Assembly: GCF_020026455.1 (NCBI RefSeq)
Contig: NZ_JAHHQJ010000001.1
Span: forward strand, 62,001-126,000
Length of the DNA: 64,000 bases
Source of the DNA: Alistipes sp.
Lineage (GTDB): Bacteria > Bacteroidota > Bacteroidia > Bacteroidales > Rikenellaceae
Direction of reading: 5' to 3'
Shown one piece after another: positions 34,501-43,561 of this stretch. The notes beneath the pieces are model-generated. The model saw only the letters and a list, made by a program, of their open reading frames with translations, was not told where the DNA came from and made no database searches. Position numbers and translations under genes: made by a program. The first letter of the stretch is position 1, and each line of letters opens with the position of its first letter.

Positions 34501-35222
34501 AAGTCCGGACGAGCGTCCTGTGCAACATCTCCGGCGACGACGTCCTGCGCTCGATCGCCGAAATGAAGGAGCATATCCGCCGGGCGCACATCTTCGTGCT
34601 CGCAGGCGGGTTCTCGGCGGGCGACGAACCCGACGGAAGCGCCAAGTTCATTGTCAATGTATTGAACAATAAGGATATTCGCGACGAAATCCACGCGTTG
34701 ATCGACCGCGGCGGTCTGATTCTGGGCATCTGCAACGGTTTCCAGGCACTGGTCAAGTCGGGCCTTTTGCCCTACGGACGTCTGGGTATGGTCACCAAGG
34801 AGTCGCCGACGCTGTTCCGCAACGACATCAACCGGCATATTTCGCAGATCGTCACCACGCGTGTCGCCACGACCGCTTCTCCGTGGCTCTGCGGCTTCGA
34901 ACCGGGTGAACTGCATTCGATCGCCGTCAGCCACGGCGAAGGCAAGTTCGTGGTGAGCGAGGAGCTCGCCCGCGAGCTGTTCGCCAACGGGCAGGTGGCC
35001 TTCCAGTATGCCGATGCTGCGGGAAATCCCACGGCTGAGGCTCCCTGCAACCCCAACGGGTCGTCCTACGCCATCGAAGGTATTATCTCGCGGAACGGAC
35101 AGATCCTCGGAAAGATGGGCCATACGGAGCGTTACGAACAAAACCTGTTCAAGAACATCGCCGGCAACAAGCAGCAGTCGCTGTTTGCCAATGCCGTGGC
35201 CTATTTCCGCAAAGAACGATAA
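31503..35222 (+). CDS. purL: Phosphoribosylformylglycinamidine synthase (large, single-chain PurL)
   Basis: Converts FGAR to FGAM using glutamine and ATP. At 1239 residues this is the long form that needs no separate PurS or PurQ. Order of domains: an N-terminal PurS-like part, a linker, two AIR-synthetase-like halves (ETHNHPTEIEPFGGAST with the catalytic His; later IGGKDSMSGTF) and a C-terminal glutaminase with C1077 in LGICNGFQAL and a following SHGEGKF. I start at MNNRTNYRIF. Confidence 0.97.
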   Translation: MNNRTNYRIFVEKLPRFRVEAESLRRELNTNLNLALGEVRLLCVYDLFGFSAELLEKSRYTVFGEVVTDSVTDSFDLTGRKYIAVEYLPGQFDQRAASAVDCVRLIDPEARVDIRSSRLLVFDDKVTDGQLAKIRHYYINAVESREKDLSVLSDMEQAEVKPVAVLEGFREMEDSDAEAYCRKMGLAMNADDLREVVKYFRSEGRDPYETELRILDTYWSDHCRHTTFTTELEGITVEESFAKEEIEDSLALYLRIRRELGREHKSLCLMDMATIGARYLKQKGLLDDMEVSEENNACSVHIDVDVDGHTEQWLLQFKNETHNHPTEIEPFGGASTCLGGAIRDPLSGRSYVYQAMRVTGAGDIYRPVSETLPGKLPQSVISKKAAAGYSSYGNQIGLATTHVREIYHDDYVAKRLEVGAVVGAVKAANVRRERPAPGDKIIMFGGRTGRDGIGGATGSSKEHDAKSLETCGSEVQKGNAPEERKLERLFRRPEVTRLVKKSNDFGAGGVSVAIGELADGLDIYLDRVKTKYSGLNSTELAISESQERMSVVVEAGDVEEFMRYCREENIEAVHVADVTNTARMRMFNGDRKVVDLKREFIDSAGAKHYAEARIGAVENRDPFAREVAGETLAERFANNLKDNNVVSQRGLVEMFDATIGRSTVLMPFGGRMQRSETQVSVQKLPTDGYTDTASIMAFGYNPYLASWSPYHGAAYAVVEAAAKVVAAGARYDRMRYSYQEYFERMTRNPESWGKPLGALLGALKMQVELGLPSIGGKDSMSGTFQDINVPPMLMAFGITTVDASKVISTDLKGPGHRIYLVRHTPLENRMPDTAQLKENFAFVSGQIESGKLLSAWAVGFGGIGEGLAKMAFGNGVGAEVTADEKLLYEYAYGSILVECEGTLEYPRAERLGFTVAEEVLTVNGVKMPLEELYKANTEKFAAVYPDKGRNSAEVMTSAPVAKTFVYPGEAVETPVVYIPVFPGTNCDYDTAKAFRTAGAEVRTSVLCNISGDDVLRSIAEMKEHIRRAHIFVLAGGFSAGDEPDGSAKFIVNVLNNKDIRDEIHALIDRGGLILGICNGFQALVKSGLLPYGRLGMVTKESPTLFRNDINRHISQIVTTRVATTASPWLCGFEPGELHSIAVSHGEGKFVVSEELARELFANGQVAFQYADAAGNPTAEAPCNPNGSSYAIEGIISRNGQILGKMGHTERYEQNLFKNIAGNKQQSLFANAVAYFRKER

Positions 35223-35240
35223 CCCGATAACCCGAGACCG

Positions 35241-36224
35241 ATGAAGACGTTCCTGTACCGATTTTGCGGCATGTTGCTGTTTGCGGCGATGCTTGTTCCG
35301 GGCCCTGTCCAGGCCCGGAAGAGAGCGAAGAGCCCGAAAAACAACATGCGCCTGCTGTATTGGAACATCCAGAACGGGATGTGGTCCGGGCAGGGCGACA
35401 ACTACGACAAGTTTGTGGAGTGGGTCCGGGCCTGCGATCCGGATGTCTGCGTCTGGTGCGAGGCCCAGTCGATCTACAGGACCGGCACGGCCGACAAGAT
35501 GGAGGCTGACGCGCGTTATCTGGTCGGGAACTGGGGCGTATTGGCCGCCCGCTACGGCCACAAATACTGGTATGTGGGTGGACATCGCGACAATTACCCG
35601 CAGGTGATCACGTCGAAATATCCGATCGGGAACGTCGAACGTATCGTCGGCGCGGAGCCCGACAGTGTGGTGACGCACGGCGCGGGCTGGGCGCGCATCG
35701 AGAAGAACGGCAAGACGGTGAACATCGTCACGCTCCATGCCTGGCCGCAGGGATATGCCTTCGGGGCCGGGGACCGTGCTGCGAGCCGTGCCGAAAACGG
35801 CGGCGACAAATACCGCCTCATGGAGATGGAATACATCTGCAACCATACGATCCGTAGGGTCCCGGGAGCCGAAAAGCAGCTCTGGATGATGTTGGGCGAC
35901 TTCAACGCGCATGCGTCGTGCGACAACAGTTTCTACAAGTATCCGGCGGACGACCCCCGTTTTTGGGTGCACGACTACCTGCTCCGGAGCACGCCCTATG
36001 TGGATGTGATCGCCGGGAAACACCCCGGGGAGTTCAAGACCACGACGGGCGGCAAGGCGCGCATCGACTTCGTTTACTGCACACCGCCGCTCTACGAGCG
36101 CATCACGCATGCCGATGTGGTGACCGACGCCTACACCGGGCCGGTCCGCGATCCGGGCGGACTTTCGAATTTCTGGCACCCCTCGGACCACCGTCCGATC
36201 GTGGTGGACTTCAATATGCAATGA
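35241..36224 (+). CDS. Secreted endonuclease/exonuclease/phosphatase (EEP) family protein
   Basis: A 327-residue protein with a signal peptide (about residues 1-25) followed by an EEP/DNase-I-like fold. Metal and catalytic residues of the family are visible: N42 in LYWNIQNGMW, E74 in WCEAQS, MMLGDFNAH (D and N) and HPSDHRP (the terminal Asp-His). This family includes nucleases, sphingomyelinases and inositol phosphatases, and specificity cannot be fixed here. It is embedded between purL (18 bases) and purC (37 bases), so it is co-transcribed with purine genes although its product is exported. Confidence 0.85.
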   Translation: MKTFLYRFCGMLLFAAMLVPGPVQARKRAKSPKNNMRLLYWNIQNGMWSGQGDNYDKFVEWVRACDPDVCVWCEAQSIYRTGTADKMEADARYLVGNWGVLAARYGHKYWYVGGHRDNYPQVITSKYPIGNVERIVGAEPDSVVTHGAGWARIEKNGKTVNIVTLHAWPQGYAFGAGDRAASRAENGGDKYRLMEMEYICNHTIRRVPGAEKQLWMMLGDFNAHASCDNSFYKYPADDPRFWVHDYLLRSTPYVDVIAGKHPGEFKTTTGGKARIDFVYCTPPLYERITHADVVTDAYTGPVRDPGGLSNFWHPSDHRPIVVDFNMQ

Positions 36225-36261
36225 AACAGCGAATCAAATAATCCAAAAAACACCAAACATC

Positions 36262-36978
36262 ATGAAACAGTTCGAAATGCTCTACGAGGGCAAGGCAAAA
36301 CAAGTTTTCCGCACGGACGATCCCGATAAGATCATCATCCACTACAAGGATGCCGCTACGGCTTTCAACAACATCAAGAAAGCCACGATCGAAAACAAGG
36401 GCGTGCTGAACAACGCCATTTCGACCCTGATCTTCAAGGAACTGCAGAAGGCCGGCGTGAAGACCCACTATGTCGAGACGATCAACGACCGCGATCAGAT
36501 CTGCCGCCGGGTGACGATCATTCCGCTGGAGGTGATCGTGCGCAACGTCATCGCCGGTTCGATGGCCCAGCGTCTCGGCATCGAGGAGGGCACGCAGCCC
36601 TCGAACGTCATTTTCGACATTTGCTACAAGAAGGACGAACTGGGCGACCCGCTGATCAACGACCATCACGCCGTTGCGCTGGGTGCCGCTACCTATGAGG
36701 AGCTGAACGAGATCTATGCCATGACGGCCAAGATCAACGAGGTGCTCAAGGAGCTGTTCCTGAAGATGAACATCAAGCTGGTGGATTTCAAGATCGAGTT
36801 CGGCAAGACGTCGGACGGCGAGATCGTGCTGGCCGACGAGGTGTCGCCCGACACCTGCCGCCTGTGGGACGCCACGACCAACGAGAAACTCGACAAGGAC
36901 CGTTTCCGCCGCGACCTGGGCAAGGTCCGCGAGGCTTATGAGGAGATTCTGGCGCGCCTGCAAAAAATCGTAGAATAG
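36262..36978 (+). CDS. purC: SAICAR synthetase PurC
   Basis: Joins aspartate to CAIR with ATP. 238 residues, the compact bacterial form. LYEGKAKQVFRTDDPDKIII is the N-terminal glycine/lysine ATP loop. VRNVIAGSMAQRLGIEEG and LVDFKIEFGKTSDGEIVLADEVSPD are signature segments for SAICAR synthetases. It ends two bases before purF. Confidence 0.97.
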   Translation: MKQFEMLYEGKAKQVFRTDDPDKIIIHYKDAATAFNNIKKATIENKGVLNNAISTLIFKELQKAGVKTHYVETINDRDQICRRVTIIPLEVIVRNVIAGSMAQRLGIEEGTQPSNVIFDICYKKDELGDPLINDHHAVALGAATYEELNEIYAMTAKINEVLKELFLKMNIKLVDFKIEFGKTSDGEIVLADEVSPDTCRLWDATTNEKLDKDRFRRDLGKVREAYEEILARLQKIVE

Positions 36979-36979
36979 T

Positions 36980-38398
36980 ATGATGGAAGTGATCCGCGAC
37001 CGTGAATTGCACGAGGAGTGCGGGGTGTTCGGCATCTATGGGGTGCCGAATGCCGCGTCGCTGACCTATTACGGTCTCCACGCCCTGCAGCACCGCGGGC
37101 AGGAGGGGGCCGGCATTGTCTCGGTGGACGAGGGCGGCGTGTTCCGCCGCATCAAGGGCGGAGGTCTGGTGACGGAAGTCTTCGACGAGGCGAAACTCGC
37201 CACGCTGAAAGGATCCACGGCCATCGGCCATGTGCGTTACACCACGGCCGGGGGCGGCGGCATGGAGAATGTCCAGCCGTTCCTCTTCCGCCACAACACG
37301 GGCGACTTCGCGCTGGCGCATAACGGCAACATCGTCAATTCGGAGTTGCTGCGCCGCCACCTCGAAAACAAGGGCAGTCTGTTTCAGTCGACTTCCGACA
37401 GCGAGATCCTGGCCCACCTGATCAAGAAGGAGACGCGCTACCACGACCGGCCGCGCATCTTTTCGATTATCGACGCGCTGAACATGCTCGAAGGCTCCTT
37501 TGCCTTCCTGATCATGACGGCCAACCGCATCTATGCCTGCCGCGACAAGTACGGACTGCGTCCGCTGTCGATCGGCAAGCTGGGCGACGGATGGGTGGTT
37601 TCGAGTGAGACCTGCGCTTTCGATGTGCTGGGTGCGGAGTTCGTGCGCGACGTCGAGCCGGGCGAGATCGTGACGATCGACCGGACGGGCATCCGCAGCC
37701 GCGACTACTCGATGTACAAGCGCCACGAGATGTGCTCGATGGAGTACATCTATTTCGCACGCCCGGACAGCGATGTCGACGGATGCAACGTCCATGCCTA
37801 CCGCAAGGAGTCGGGGCGTCTGCTCTGGAAGGAGGCTCCCGCCGAGGCGGACATTGTGGTCGGCGTGCCCGATTCGAGCCTCAGTGCCGCGATGGGTTAT
37901 GCCGAGGCGAGCGGCCTGCCCTATGAAATGGGACTTATCAAGAACAAGTATATCGGCCGCACCTTCATCCAGCCCTCGCAGGAGCTGCGTGAAAAGGGCG
38001 TGAGGATGAAACTTTCGGCCGTGCGTTCGATTGTCAAGGGCAAGCGCGTGGTGCTGGTGGACGACTCGATCGTGCGCGGCACGACCTCGCGGCGCATCGT
38101 CGCGATGCTCAAAGAGGCGGGAGCCATCGAAGTGCACGTGCGCATCGCCAGCCCTCCGATGACCGATCCCTGCTTCTACGGCGTGGATACCTCGACGCGC
38201 GAGGAGCTGATCTCGGCCCGCAAGAACACGGCGGAGGTCTGTGCGGAGATCGGGGCCGATTCGCTGGTCTTCCTCTCGCCCGAGGCGCTGTTGAAGGCGG
38301 GCAACCGCAAGGAACTTTGCATGGCCTGCTTCACGGGACACTATCCCACGGCGCTGTACCAGTTGCCCGAGGAGGCCAATAAAGACGTTAAGTGTTAA
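36980..38398 (+). CDS. purF: Amidophosphoribosyltransferase PurF
   Basis: The committed step: PRPP plus glutamine to phosphoribosylamine. 472 residues. A 13-residue leader would be cleaved to expose the nucleophile C14 (EECGVFGIYG). The PRPP loop is VVLVDDSIVRGTTSR. The C-terminal LCMACFTGHYP, with other conserved cysteines, marks the [4Fe-4S]-containing B. subtilis type, which is processed on cluster insertion and inhibited by AMP/GMP. The cluster makes the enzyme sensitive to oxygen, fitting an anaerobe. Confidence 0.96.
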   Translation: MMEVIRDRELHEECGVFGIYGVPNAASLTYYGLHALQHRGQEGAGIVSVDEGGVFRRIKGGGLVTEVFDEAKLATLKGSTAIGHVRYTTAGGGGMENVQPFLFRHNTGDFALAHNGNIVNSELLRRHLENKGSLFQSTSDSEILAHLIKKETRYHDRPRIFSIIDALNMLEGSFAFLIMTANRIYACRDKYGLRPLSIGKLGDGWVVSSETCAFDVLGAEFVRDVEPGEIVTIDRTGIRSRDYSMYKRHEMCSMEYIYFARPDSDVDGCNVHAYRKESGRLLWKEAPAEADIVVGVPDSSLSAAMGYAEASGLPYEMGLIKNKYIGRTFIQPSQELREKGVRMKLSAVRSIVKGKRVVLVDDSIVRGTTSRRIVAMLKEAGAIEVHVRIASPPMTDPCFYGVDTSTREELISARKNTAEVCAEIGADSLVFLSPEALLKAGNRKELCMACFTGHYPTALYQLPEEANKDVKC

Positions 38399-38540
38399 GA
38401 CATTCCGGTCGCAACGCGATAAGCCCCTCCCGCGGGGGAGGCTTGGAGTGGGGTCAGGATGGCAAACGCGGCGAGATGCCGTGGATGATAGGGCCGACAG
38501 CATTCCCGGAGCATGAAATTTAATCAAATAGTATTGTTTT

Positions 38541-39566
38541 ATGGCTCAAAGTTATGAAAAGGCCGGCGTGAATCTCGAAGCCGGATACGAAGTGGTGCGG
38601 CGCATCAAAAAGCATGTGGCCTCGACCTCGCGTCTGGGGGTGATGGGTAACATCGGCGCCTTTGGCGGCATGTTCGACCTCTCGGCCCTCAAGGTGAAGG
38701 AACCGGTGCTCGTGAGCGGGACCGACGGCGTGGGAACCAAACTCAAGCTGGCCTTCGAAATGGACAAGCACGATACGATCGGCATTGATGCCGTGGCCAT
38801 GTGCGTCAACGACGTGCTGGCGCAGGGTGCCGAACCGCTGGTATTCCTCGACTACGTGGCTGTGGGGCACAACGAACCCCAGAAGATCGAGGCCATCGTC
38901 GCGGGTGTCGCCGAGGGCTGCCGTCAGGCCGGCTGTGCGTTGGTGGGCGGCGAGACCGCCGAGATGCCGGGCATGTATACCGAGGGCGAATACGACATCG
39001 CCGGATTCACGGTGGGCGTCGTGGAGAAGTCGCAGCTGATCGACGGTTCGAAGGTCAAGGCGGGCGATGTGCTGGTGGGTGTGGCGTCGAGCGGCGTGCA
39101 CTCCAACGGCTTCAGTCTCGTGCGCAAGATCGTCGCGGACAACTGCCTGAACCTGCACGAATCCTATCCCGAGTTGTCGAACAAAGAGCTCGGCGAGGTG
39201 CTGCTCACGCCGACGAAAATCTATGTGAAGCAGGTGCTGGAGGTGATTCGCAACTGCGACGTGCACGGCATCAGCCACATCACGGGCGGAGGTTTCGACG
39301 AAAACATTCCCCGCATCCTCGGCCCGGGTCAGGGACTCGAGATCGACGAAGGGGCGTGGGAGATTCTGCCCGTGTTCCGCTTCCTGGAGAAGTACGGCAA
39401 GGTGGCCCACCGCGAGATGTTCAACATCTTCAACATGGGTATCGGCATGGTCATCGCACTCGATGCCGCCGAGGCACAGAAAGCCATTGATATCCTCACG
39501 GAGCAGGGTGAGCGCGCCACGGTCATCGGGCGCGTAACCGACACCGAGGGTGTCGTTATCCGATAG
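38541..39566 (+). CDS. purM: Phosphoribosylformylglycinamidine cyclo-ligase (AIR synthetase)
   Basis: Closes the imidazole ring of AIR. 341 residues. SGTDGVGTKLKLAFEMDKHDTIGIDAVAMCVND is the conserved N-terminal ATP/metal segment. GGETAEMPGMY and SSGVHSNGFSLVRK, followed by ITGGGFDENIPRI, are further signatures. A 142-bp spacer with a GC-rich hairpin (38421-38444) lies between purF and this gene. Confidence 0.96.
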   Translation: MAQSYEKAGVNLEAGYEVVRRIKKHVASTSRLGVMGNIGAFGGMFDLSALKVKEPVLVSGTDGVGTKLKLAFEMDKHDTIGIDAVAMCVNDVLAQGAEPLVFLDYVAVGHNEPQKIEAIVAGVAEGCRQAGCALVGGETAEMPGMYTEGEYDIAGFTVGVVEKSQLIDGSKVKAGDVLVGVASSGVHSNGFSLVRKIVADNCLNLHESYPELSNKELGEVLLTPTKIYVKQVLEVIRNCDVHGISHITGGGFDENIPRILGPGQGLEIDEGAWEILPVFRFLEKYGKVAHREMFNIFNMGIGMVIALDAAEAQKAIDILTEQGERATVIGRVTDTEGVVIR

Positions 39567-39570
39567 GGGG

Positions 39571-40137
39571 ATGCGGCGCCTTGCGGTTTTCGCCAGCGGC
39601 AACGGCACGAACTTCGAAAACATCGTCACGGCCTGTGAGCGGGGCGAGCTGGATGCCGAAGTCGTGCTGATGGTCTGCGACAAACCCGGAGCAAGGGTGG
39701 TCGAAAGGGCTGCTGCACACGGGGTTGCGACATTTGTATTCACTCCGAAACAGTATGCCTCGAAGGCCGATTACGAACGGGAGATCGTTGCACGGCTGGA
39801 TGCCGCGGGCGCGGAGCTGGTCTGCCTGGCGGGCTATATGCGGATTGTGGGCGAGGAGCTCCTGGGGGCCTACGGCGGGCGGATCATCAACATCCACCCC
39901 TCGCTGCTGCCGGCCTTCCGCGGGGCCCATGCCATCGAGCAGGCGCTGGAATACGGCGTCAAGGTCTTCGGTGTGACGATCCATTACGTCGATGCCGAGC
40001 TGGACGGCGGACACATCATCGCCCAGCGGGCCTTTCCCTACGAGGGAAATGACATCGAGGAGTTGGAGCGGATGATCCATGCCACGGAATATCCGCTGTA
40101 TATTGAAACGATTGGTAAATTGATCGACTTTTCGTGA
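39571..40137 (+). CDS. purN: Phosphoribosylglycinamide formyltransferase PurN
   Basis: Transfers formyl from 10-formyl-tetrahydrofolate to GAR. 188 residues from the ATG at 39571; a GTG at 39550, inside the end of purM, is an alternative start. VFASGNGTNFENIV binds the phosphate. INIHPSLLPAFRGAHA carries the catalytic Asn and His, and HYVDAELDGGHII holds the catalytic Asp. Its folate cofactor is supplied by FolD at the end of this cluster. Confidence 0.95.
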   Translation: MRRLAVFASGNGTNFENIVTACERGELDAEVVLMVCDKPGARVVERAAAHGVATFVFTPKQYASKADYEREIVARLDAAGAELVCLAGYMRIVGEELLGAYGGRIINIHPSLLPAFRGAHAIEQALEYGVKVFGVTIHYVDAELDGGHIIAQRAFPYEGNDIEELERMIHATEYPLYIETIGKLIDFS

Positions 40138-40279
40138 TAAGACCCTTTCTCCGGCACTTCCTTCGTGAGCCGGGACAGTCGCATGCGGTTTGCATGCTCC
40201 TGCCTCGTCTTACTTTTTGAAGCTCCGGATAAAGGGGATTCTGACGAAGAGTCACAAACAGAGATTAAACAAAAAAGAT

Positions 40280-41809
40280 ATGCGCGCTTTAATTAGTGTA
40301 AGTGACAAGACCGGTGTCGTGGAGTTCGCCCGGGGGCTGCGTGCCCTGGGCTGGGAGGTGATCGCCACGGGCGGTACAATGAAGCTCCTGGCCGACAGCG
40401 GCGTGGAGGTGATCAACATCAGCGACGTCACGGGATTCCCCGAGATCTGCGACGGCCGTGTGAAGACCCTGCATCCCAACGTGCACGGTGGACTGTTGGC
40501 CCGCCGCGACGATCCGGAGCACCTGAAGGCCCTGAAGGAGAATCACATCGAATTCATAGACATGGTCTGCGTGAACCTCTACCCGTTCCGCCGGACGATC
40601 GAGACCCCCGGGGTGAAGATGGAGGACGCCATCGAGAACATTGATATCGGCGGACCTTCGATGCTCCGCTCGGCGGCCAAGAACTGGGCCGACGTGACGG
40701 TGGTCTGCGATCCCGCGGACTACGACGTGATTCTGGGAGAGATCCGCGCCGGAGGCAATACCGAAAAGGCCACGCGTCTGAGACTCTCGGCCAAAGCCTA
40801 TACGCATACGGCCGAGTACGATGCGATGATCGCCACCTACATGCGTGCGCAGGCCGGGCTGAACGAGAAGCTTTTCCTTGAGTTCGATCTCGTGCAGTCG
40901 CTGCGCTACGGCGAAAACCCCCACCAGTCGGCCAAATTCTTCCGCGAGGAGAAGGAGGTGCCCTATTCGCTGGCATTTGCCCGGCAGCTCAACGGCAAGG
41001 AGCTGTCGTACAACAATATTCAGGACGCCAACGCCGCGTTGTGCATCGTACGCGAGTTCGACAAGCCTTTCTGCGTGGGTCTCAAGCACATGAATCCCTG
41101 CGGCGCGGCCATGGGCAAGGACGTTGTCGAGGCATGGACGAAGGCTTACGAGGCCGACAAGGTGTCGATCTTCGGCGGCATCGTCGCGACGAACTGCACG
41201 GTGACCCGCGAGGCCGCCGAGCTGATGAAGCCGATTTTCCTCGAAATCATCATGGCCCCGAAATTCGACGAGGGGGCGCTCGAAGTGCTCACGACGAAGA
41301 AGAACCTGCGTCTGCTCGAGGTCAATATGGACCGCGGCGATGTGGATCCGAAACAGTATGTGAGCGTCAACGGCGGTCTGCTGGTACAGGACCTCGACGT
41401 GGCGACGAAGGCCGTCACGGCGGAGATGTGCGTCACGAAGGCGAAACCCGCCCCGGAGCAGATGAAGGACCTCAATTTCGGCTGGCATATCGTCAAACAC
41501 GTGAAGTCGAACGCCATTGTGGCGGTGAAGGACGGCCGGACGCTGGGCGTCGGCGCCGGACAGATGAACCGCATCGGCTCGGCGGAGATCGCCCTGAAGC
41601 AGGCGCATGCCGCAGGCGTCACCGAGGGCATCGTGCTGGCTTCGGACGGGTTCTTCCCCTTCGACGACTGTGTGACGCTGGCTGCCGAGTACGGCGTGAC
41701 GGCGATCGTGCAGCCCGGCGGTTCGGTCCGCGATGAGGACTCGATCCGGAAGGCCGACGAGAAGGGAATTGCCATGTGTTTCACCGGCGAGCGTCATTTC
41801 AAACACTGA
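40280..41809 (+). CDS. purH: Bifunctional AICAR transformylase/IMP cyclohydrolase PurH
   Basis: The final two steps to IMP. 509 residues. The N-terminal MGS-like IMP cyclohydrolase domain (SVSDKTGVVEFARGL, GTMKLL, GRVKTLHPNVHGGLLARR) is followed by the AICAR formyltransferase domain (LRYGENPHQSA, KHMNPCGAA with catalytic Lys-His, and DGFFPFDD). The start MRALISVSDK lies 143 bases after purN. That spacer contains the perfect inverted repeat GCATGC-GGTTT-GCATGC (40181-40197). Confidence 0.97.
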   Translation: MRALISVSDKTGVVEFARGLRALGWEVIATGGTMKLLADSGVEVINISDVTGFPEICDGRVKTLHPNVHGGLLARRDDPEHLKALKENHIEFIDMVCVNLYPFRRTIETPGVKMEDAIENIDIGGPSMLRSAAKNWADVTVVCDPADYDVILGEIRAGGNTEKATRLRLSAKAYTHTAEYDAMIATYMRAQAGLNEKLFLEFDLVQSLRYGENPHQSAKFFREEKEVPYSLAFARQLNGKELSYNNIQDANAALCIVREFDKPFCVGLKHMNPCGAAMGKDVVEAWTKAYEADKVSIFGGIVATNCTVTREAAELMKPIFLEIIMAPKFDEGALEVLTTKKNLRLLEVNMDRGDVDPKQYVSVNGGLLVQDLDVATKAVTAEMCVTKAKPAPEQMKDLNFGWHIVKHVKSNAIVAVKDGRTLGVGAGQMNRIGSAEIALKQAHAAGVTEGIVLASDGFFPFDDCVTLAAEYGVTAIVQPGGSVRDEDSIRKADEKGIAMCFTGERHFKH

Positions 41810-42082
41810 CGGGCCGGACCTCCGGGCGAAATCAGAGGGGCAATCCCGCCAAATCTCCCTCCCCTGGGAAGGGGAATTGGGGCGTTCAGAAATCACGGGA
41901 CTCTCAGCCGGCGGGAGCCGATCAAGAGCATCGGGGATTTTGGCTCGTGATTGATTTTTTAACTTTTCCAGTCGCTTGCGGCAGGCTCTCTCAAAGGGGG
42001 GCGGACTCGCAACCATGGCGGACGGCCGTGGATCCGTCGGCCGACAGCGTGCGAGCGGTGGGGAAAATTTATCTTATTCGTT

Positions 42083-43330
42083 ATGAAAGTACTGGTAATA
42101 GGTTCCGGCGGCCGCGAACACGCCATTGTCGACGCGCTGTCGCGTTCGCCGCAGGTCGAAAAAATTTACTGCGCACCCGGGAATGCGGGCATCGCCCGGC
42201 AGGCCGAGTGTGTCGCGATCCGCGAAACCGAGGTGGAGCGTCTGCGCGATTTCGCCGCGGAGCAGGGCATCGGTCTCACGGTGGTGGGTCCCGAGGTGGC
42301 GCTGGCGGCGGGAGTCGTCGACTGCTTCAAGGCCGCGGGGCTGCGCATCTTCGGGCCGACGCAGGCCGCGGCACGCATCGAGTCGTCGAAGGAGTTCGCC
42401 AAGTGTCTGATGGCCAAATACGGAATTCCGACGGCGGGCTTCCGCGCATTCACCGGCTATGACGAGGCGTTGGCCTATGTGCAGGGGCGTCCCCTGCCCG
42501 CAGTGCTGAAATACGACGGACTGGCTGCCGGCAAGGGGGTGGTGATCGCCCGGACGATGGCCGAGGCCGAGGCGGCACTGCGCGATATGCTGCTCGACGA
42601 CAAGTTCGGCGAGGGCAAGGTGGTGGTCGAGGACTACCTCGAAGGTCCCGAGTTTTCGTTCATGTGCTTCGTTTCGGGGCACAAGGTGTGGCCGATGGTG
42701 TTGGCGCAGGACCACAAACGGGCCTATGACGGCGATGAGGGTCCCAATACGGGCGGCATGGGCGCCTATTCGCCCCTGCCCTTCATCACGGATGCCGACA
42801 AGCGCTTTGCGCTGGAGAAGATCATGCAGCCCGTGGCCGACGCGATGGTCGCCGAGGGGTGTCCCTTCGAGGGGGTGCTCTACGGAGGACTGATGAAGAC
42901 CGCGCGGGGGATCGAGGTCATCGAGTTCAACGCCCGTTTCGGCGATCCCGAGACCGAGGTGGTGCTGCCGCGTCTGAAGAGCGACATCGTCGACATCTTC
43001 TGCGCTGTGGCCGAGGGCCGCGATGCGCAGCCGGAGTGGCACGATTTCGCGACGCTGGGCATCGTGCTGGCCTCGAAGGGCTATCCGGGCGACTACGAAA
43101 AAGGACATGGGATTCAGGGCCTGGACCGTGTCGAAGGGACTGTCTATCACATGGGAACCCGGGCCGACGGCGACCGGATTCTCACCAACGGAGGCCGCGT
43201 GCTGTTCGTGGTGGGCCGGGGCCGCGACTTGGCCGAAGCGCGGAAGAATGCGTTGGCCGACGTGGACCGCATCGACTGCGACAACCTGTTCCACCGCACC
43301 GATATCGGTCACCGGGCTTTCGGCGATTGA
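42083..43330 (+). CDS. purD: Phosphoribosylamine-glycine ligase PurD
   Basis: Couples phosphoribosylamine to glycine with ATP. 415 residues: an N-terminal Rossmann-like domain (VIGSGGREHAIVDAL), an ATP-grasp (VLKYDGLAAGKGVVIA) and YGGLMKTARGIEVIEFNARFGDPETEVVLPRL, the classical GARS signature. A 273-bp GC-rich spacer separates it from purH. No promoter consensus was seen in that spacer, so it is probably read from upstream. Confidence 0.96.
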   Translation: MKVLVIGSGGREHAIVDALSRSPQVEKIYCAPGNAGIARQAECVAIRETEVERLRDFAAEQGIGLTVVGPEVALAAGVVDCFKAAGLRIFGPTQAAARIESSKEFAKCLMAKYGIPTAGFRAFTGYDEALAYVQGRPLPAVLKYDGLAAGKGVVIARTMAEAEAALRDMLLDDKFGEGKVVVEDYLEGPEFSFMCFVSGHKVWPMVLAQDHKRAYDGDEGPNTGGMGAYSPLPFITDADKRFALEKIMQPVADAMVAEGCPFEGVLYGGLMKTARGIEVIEFNARFGDPETEVVLPRLKSDIVDIFCAVAEGRDAQPEWHDFATLGIVLASKGYPGDYEKGHGIQGLDRVEGTVYHMGTRADGDRILTNGGRVLFVVGRGRDLAEARKNALADVDRIDCDNLFHRTDIGHRAFGD

Positions 43331-43561
43331 TGCCTTGTCCGGCCTTGTCCGGCCGGGTCCGCGGCGAGCGCGCTGTGGGCCGGTTGGGCCGGGAGTGCCG
43401 GGTGCCGCGGCGAATCTTGTGCGGAGCGGCTTGGACGGAACAGGCTTGTGCGGCCTGGGGCCGGGCGGTGGATCTTGCGGGAAACAGGCTTGCGCGGATT
43501 CCGGAGGGGCGGATGTTGCGCCTTGCATTTTACACTTTTGAAACGATAATACGAGCGATAT

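Noticed and set aside
31542..36221. A 1559-codon open frame on the reverse strand opposite purL and the EEP gene
   Set aside because: It is the mirror of well-identified coding sequence in GC-rich DNA. Its translation is His/Arg/Val/Leu/Asp-rich with no recognisable domain.
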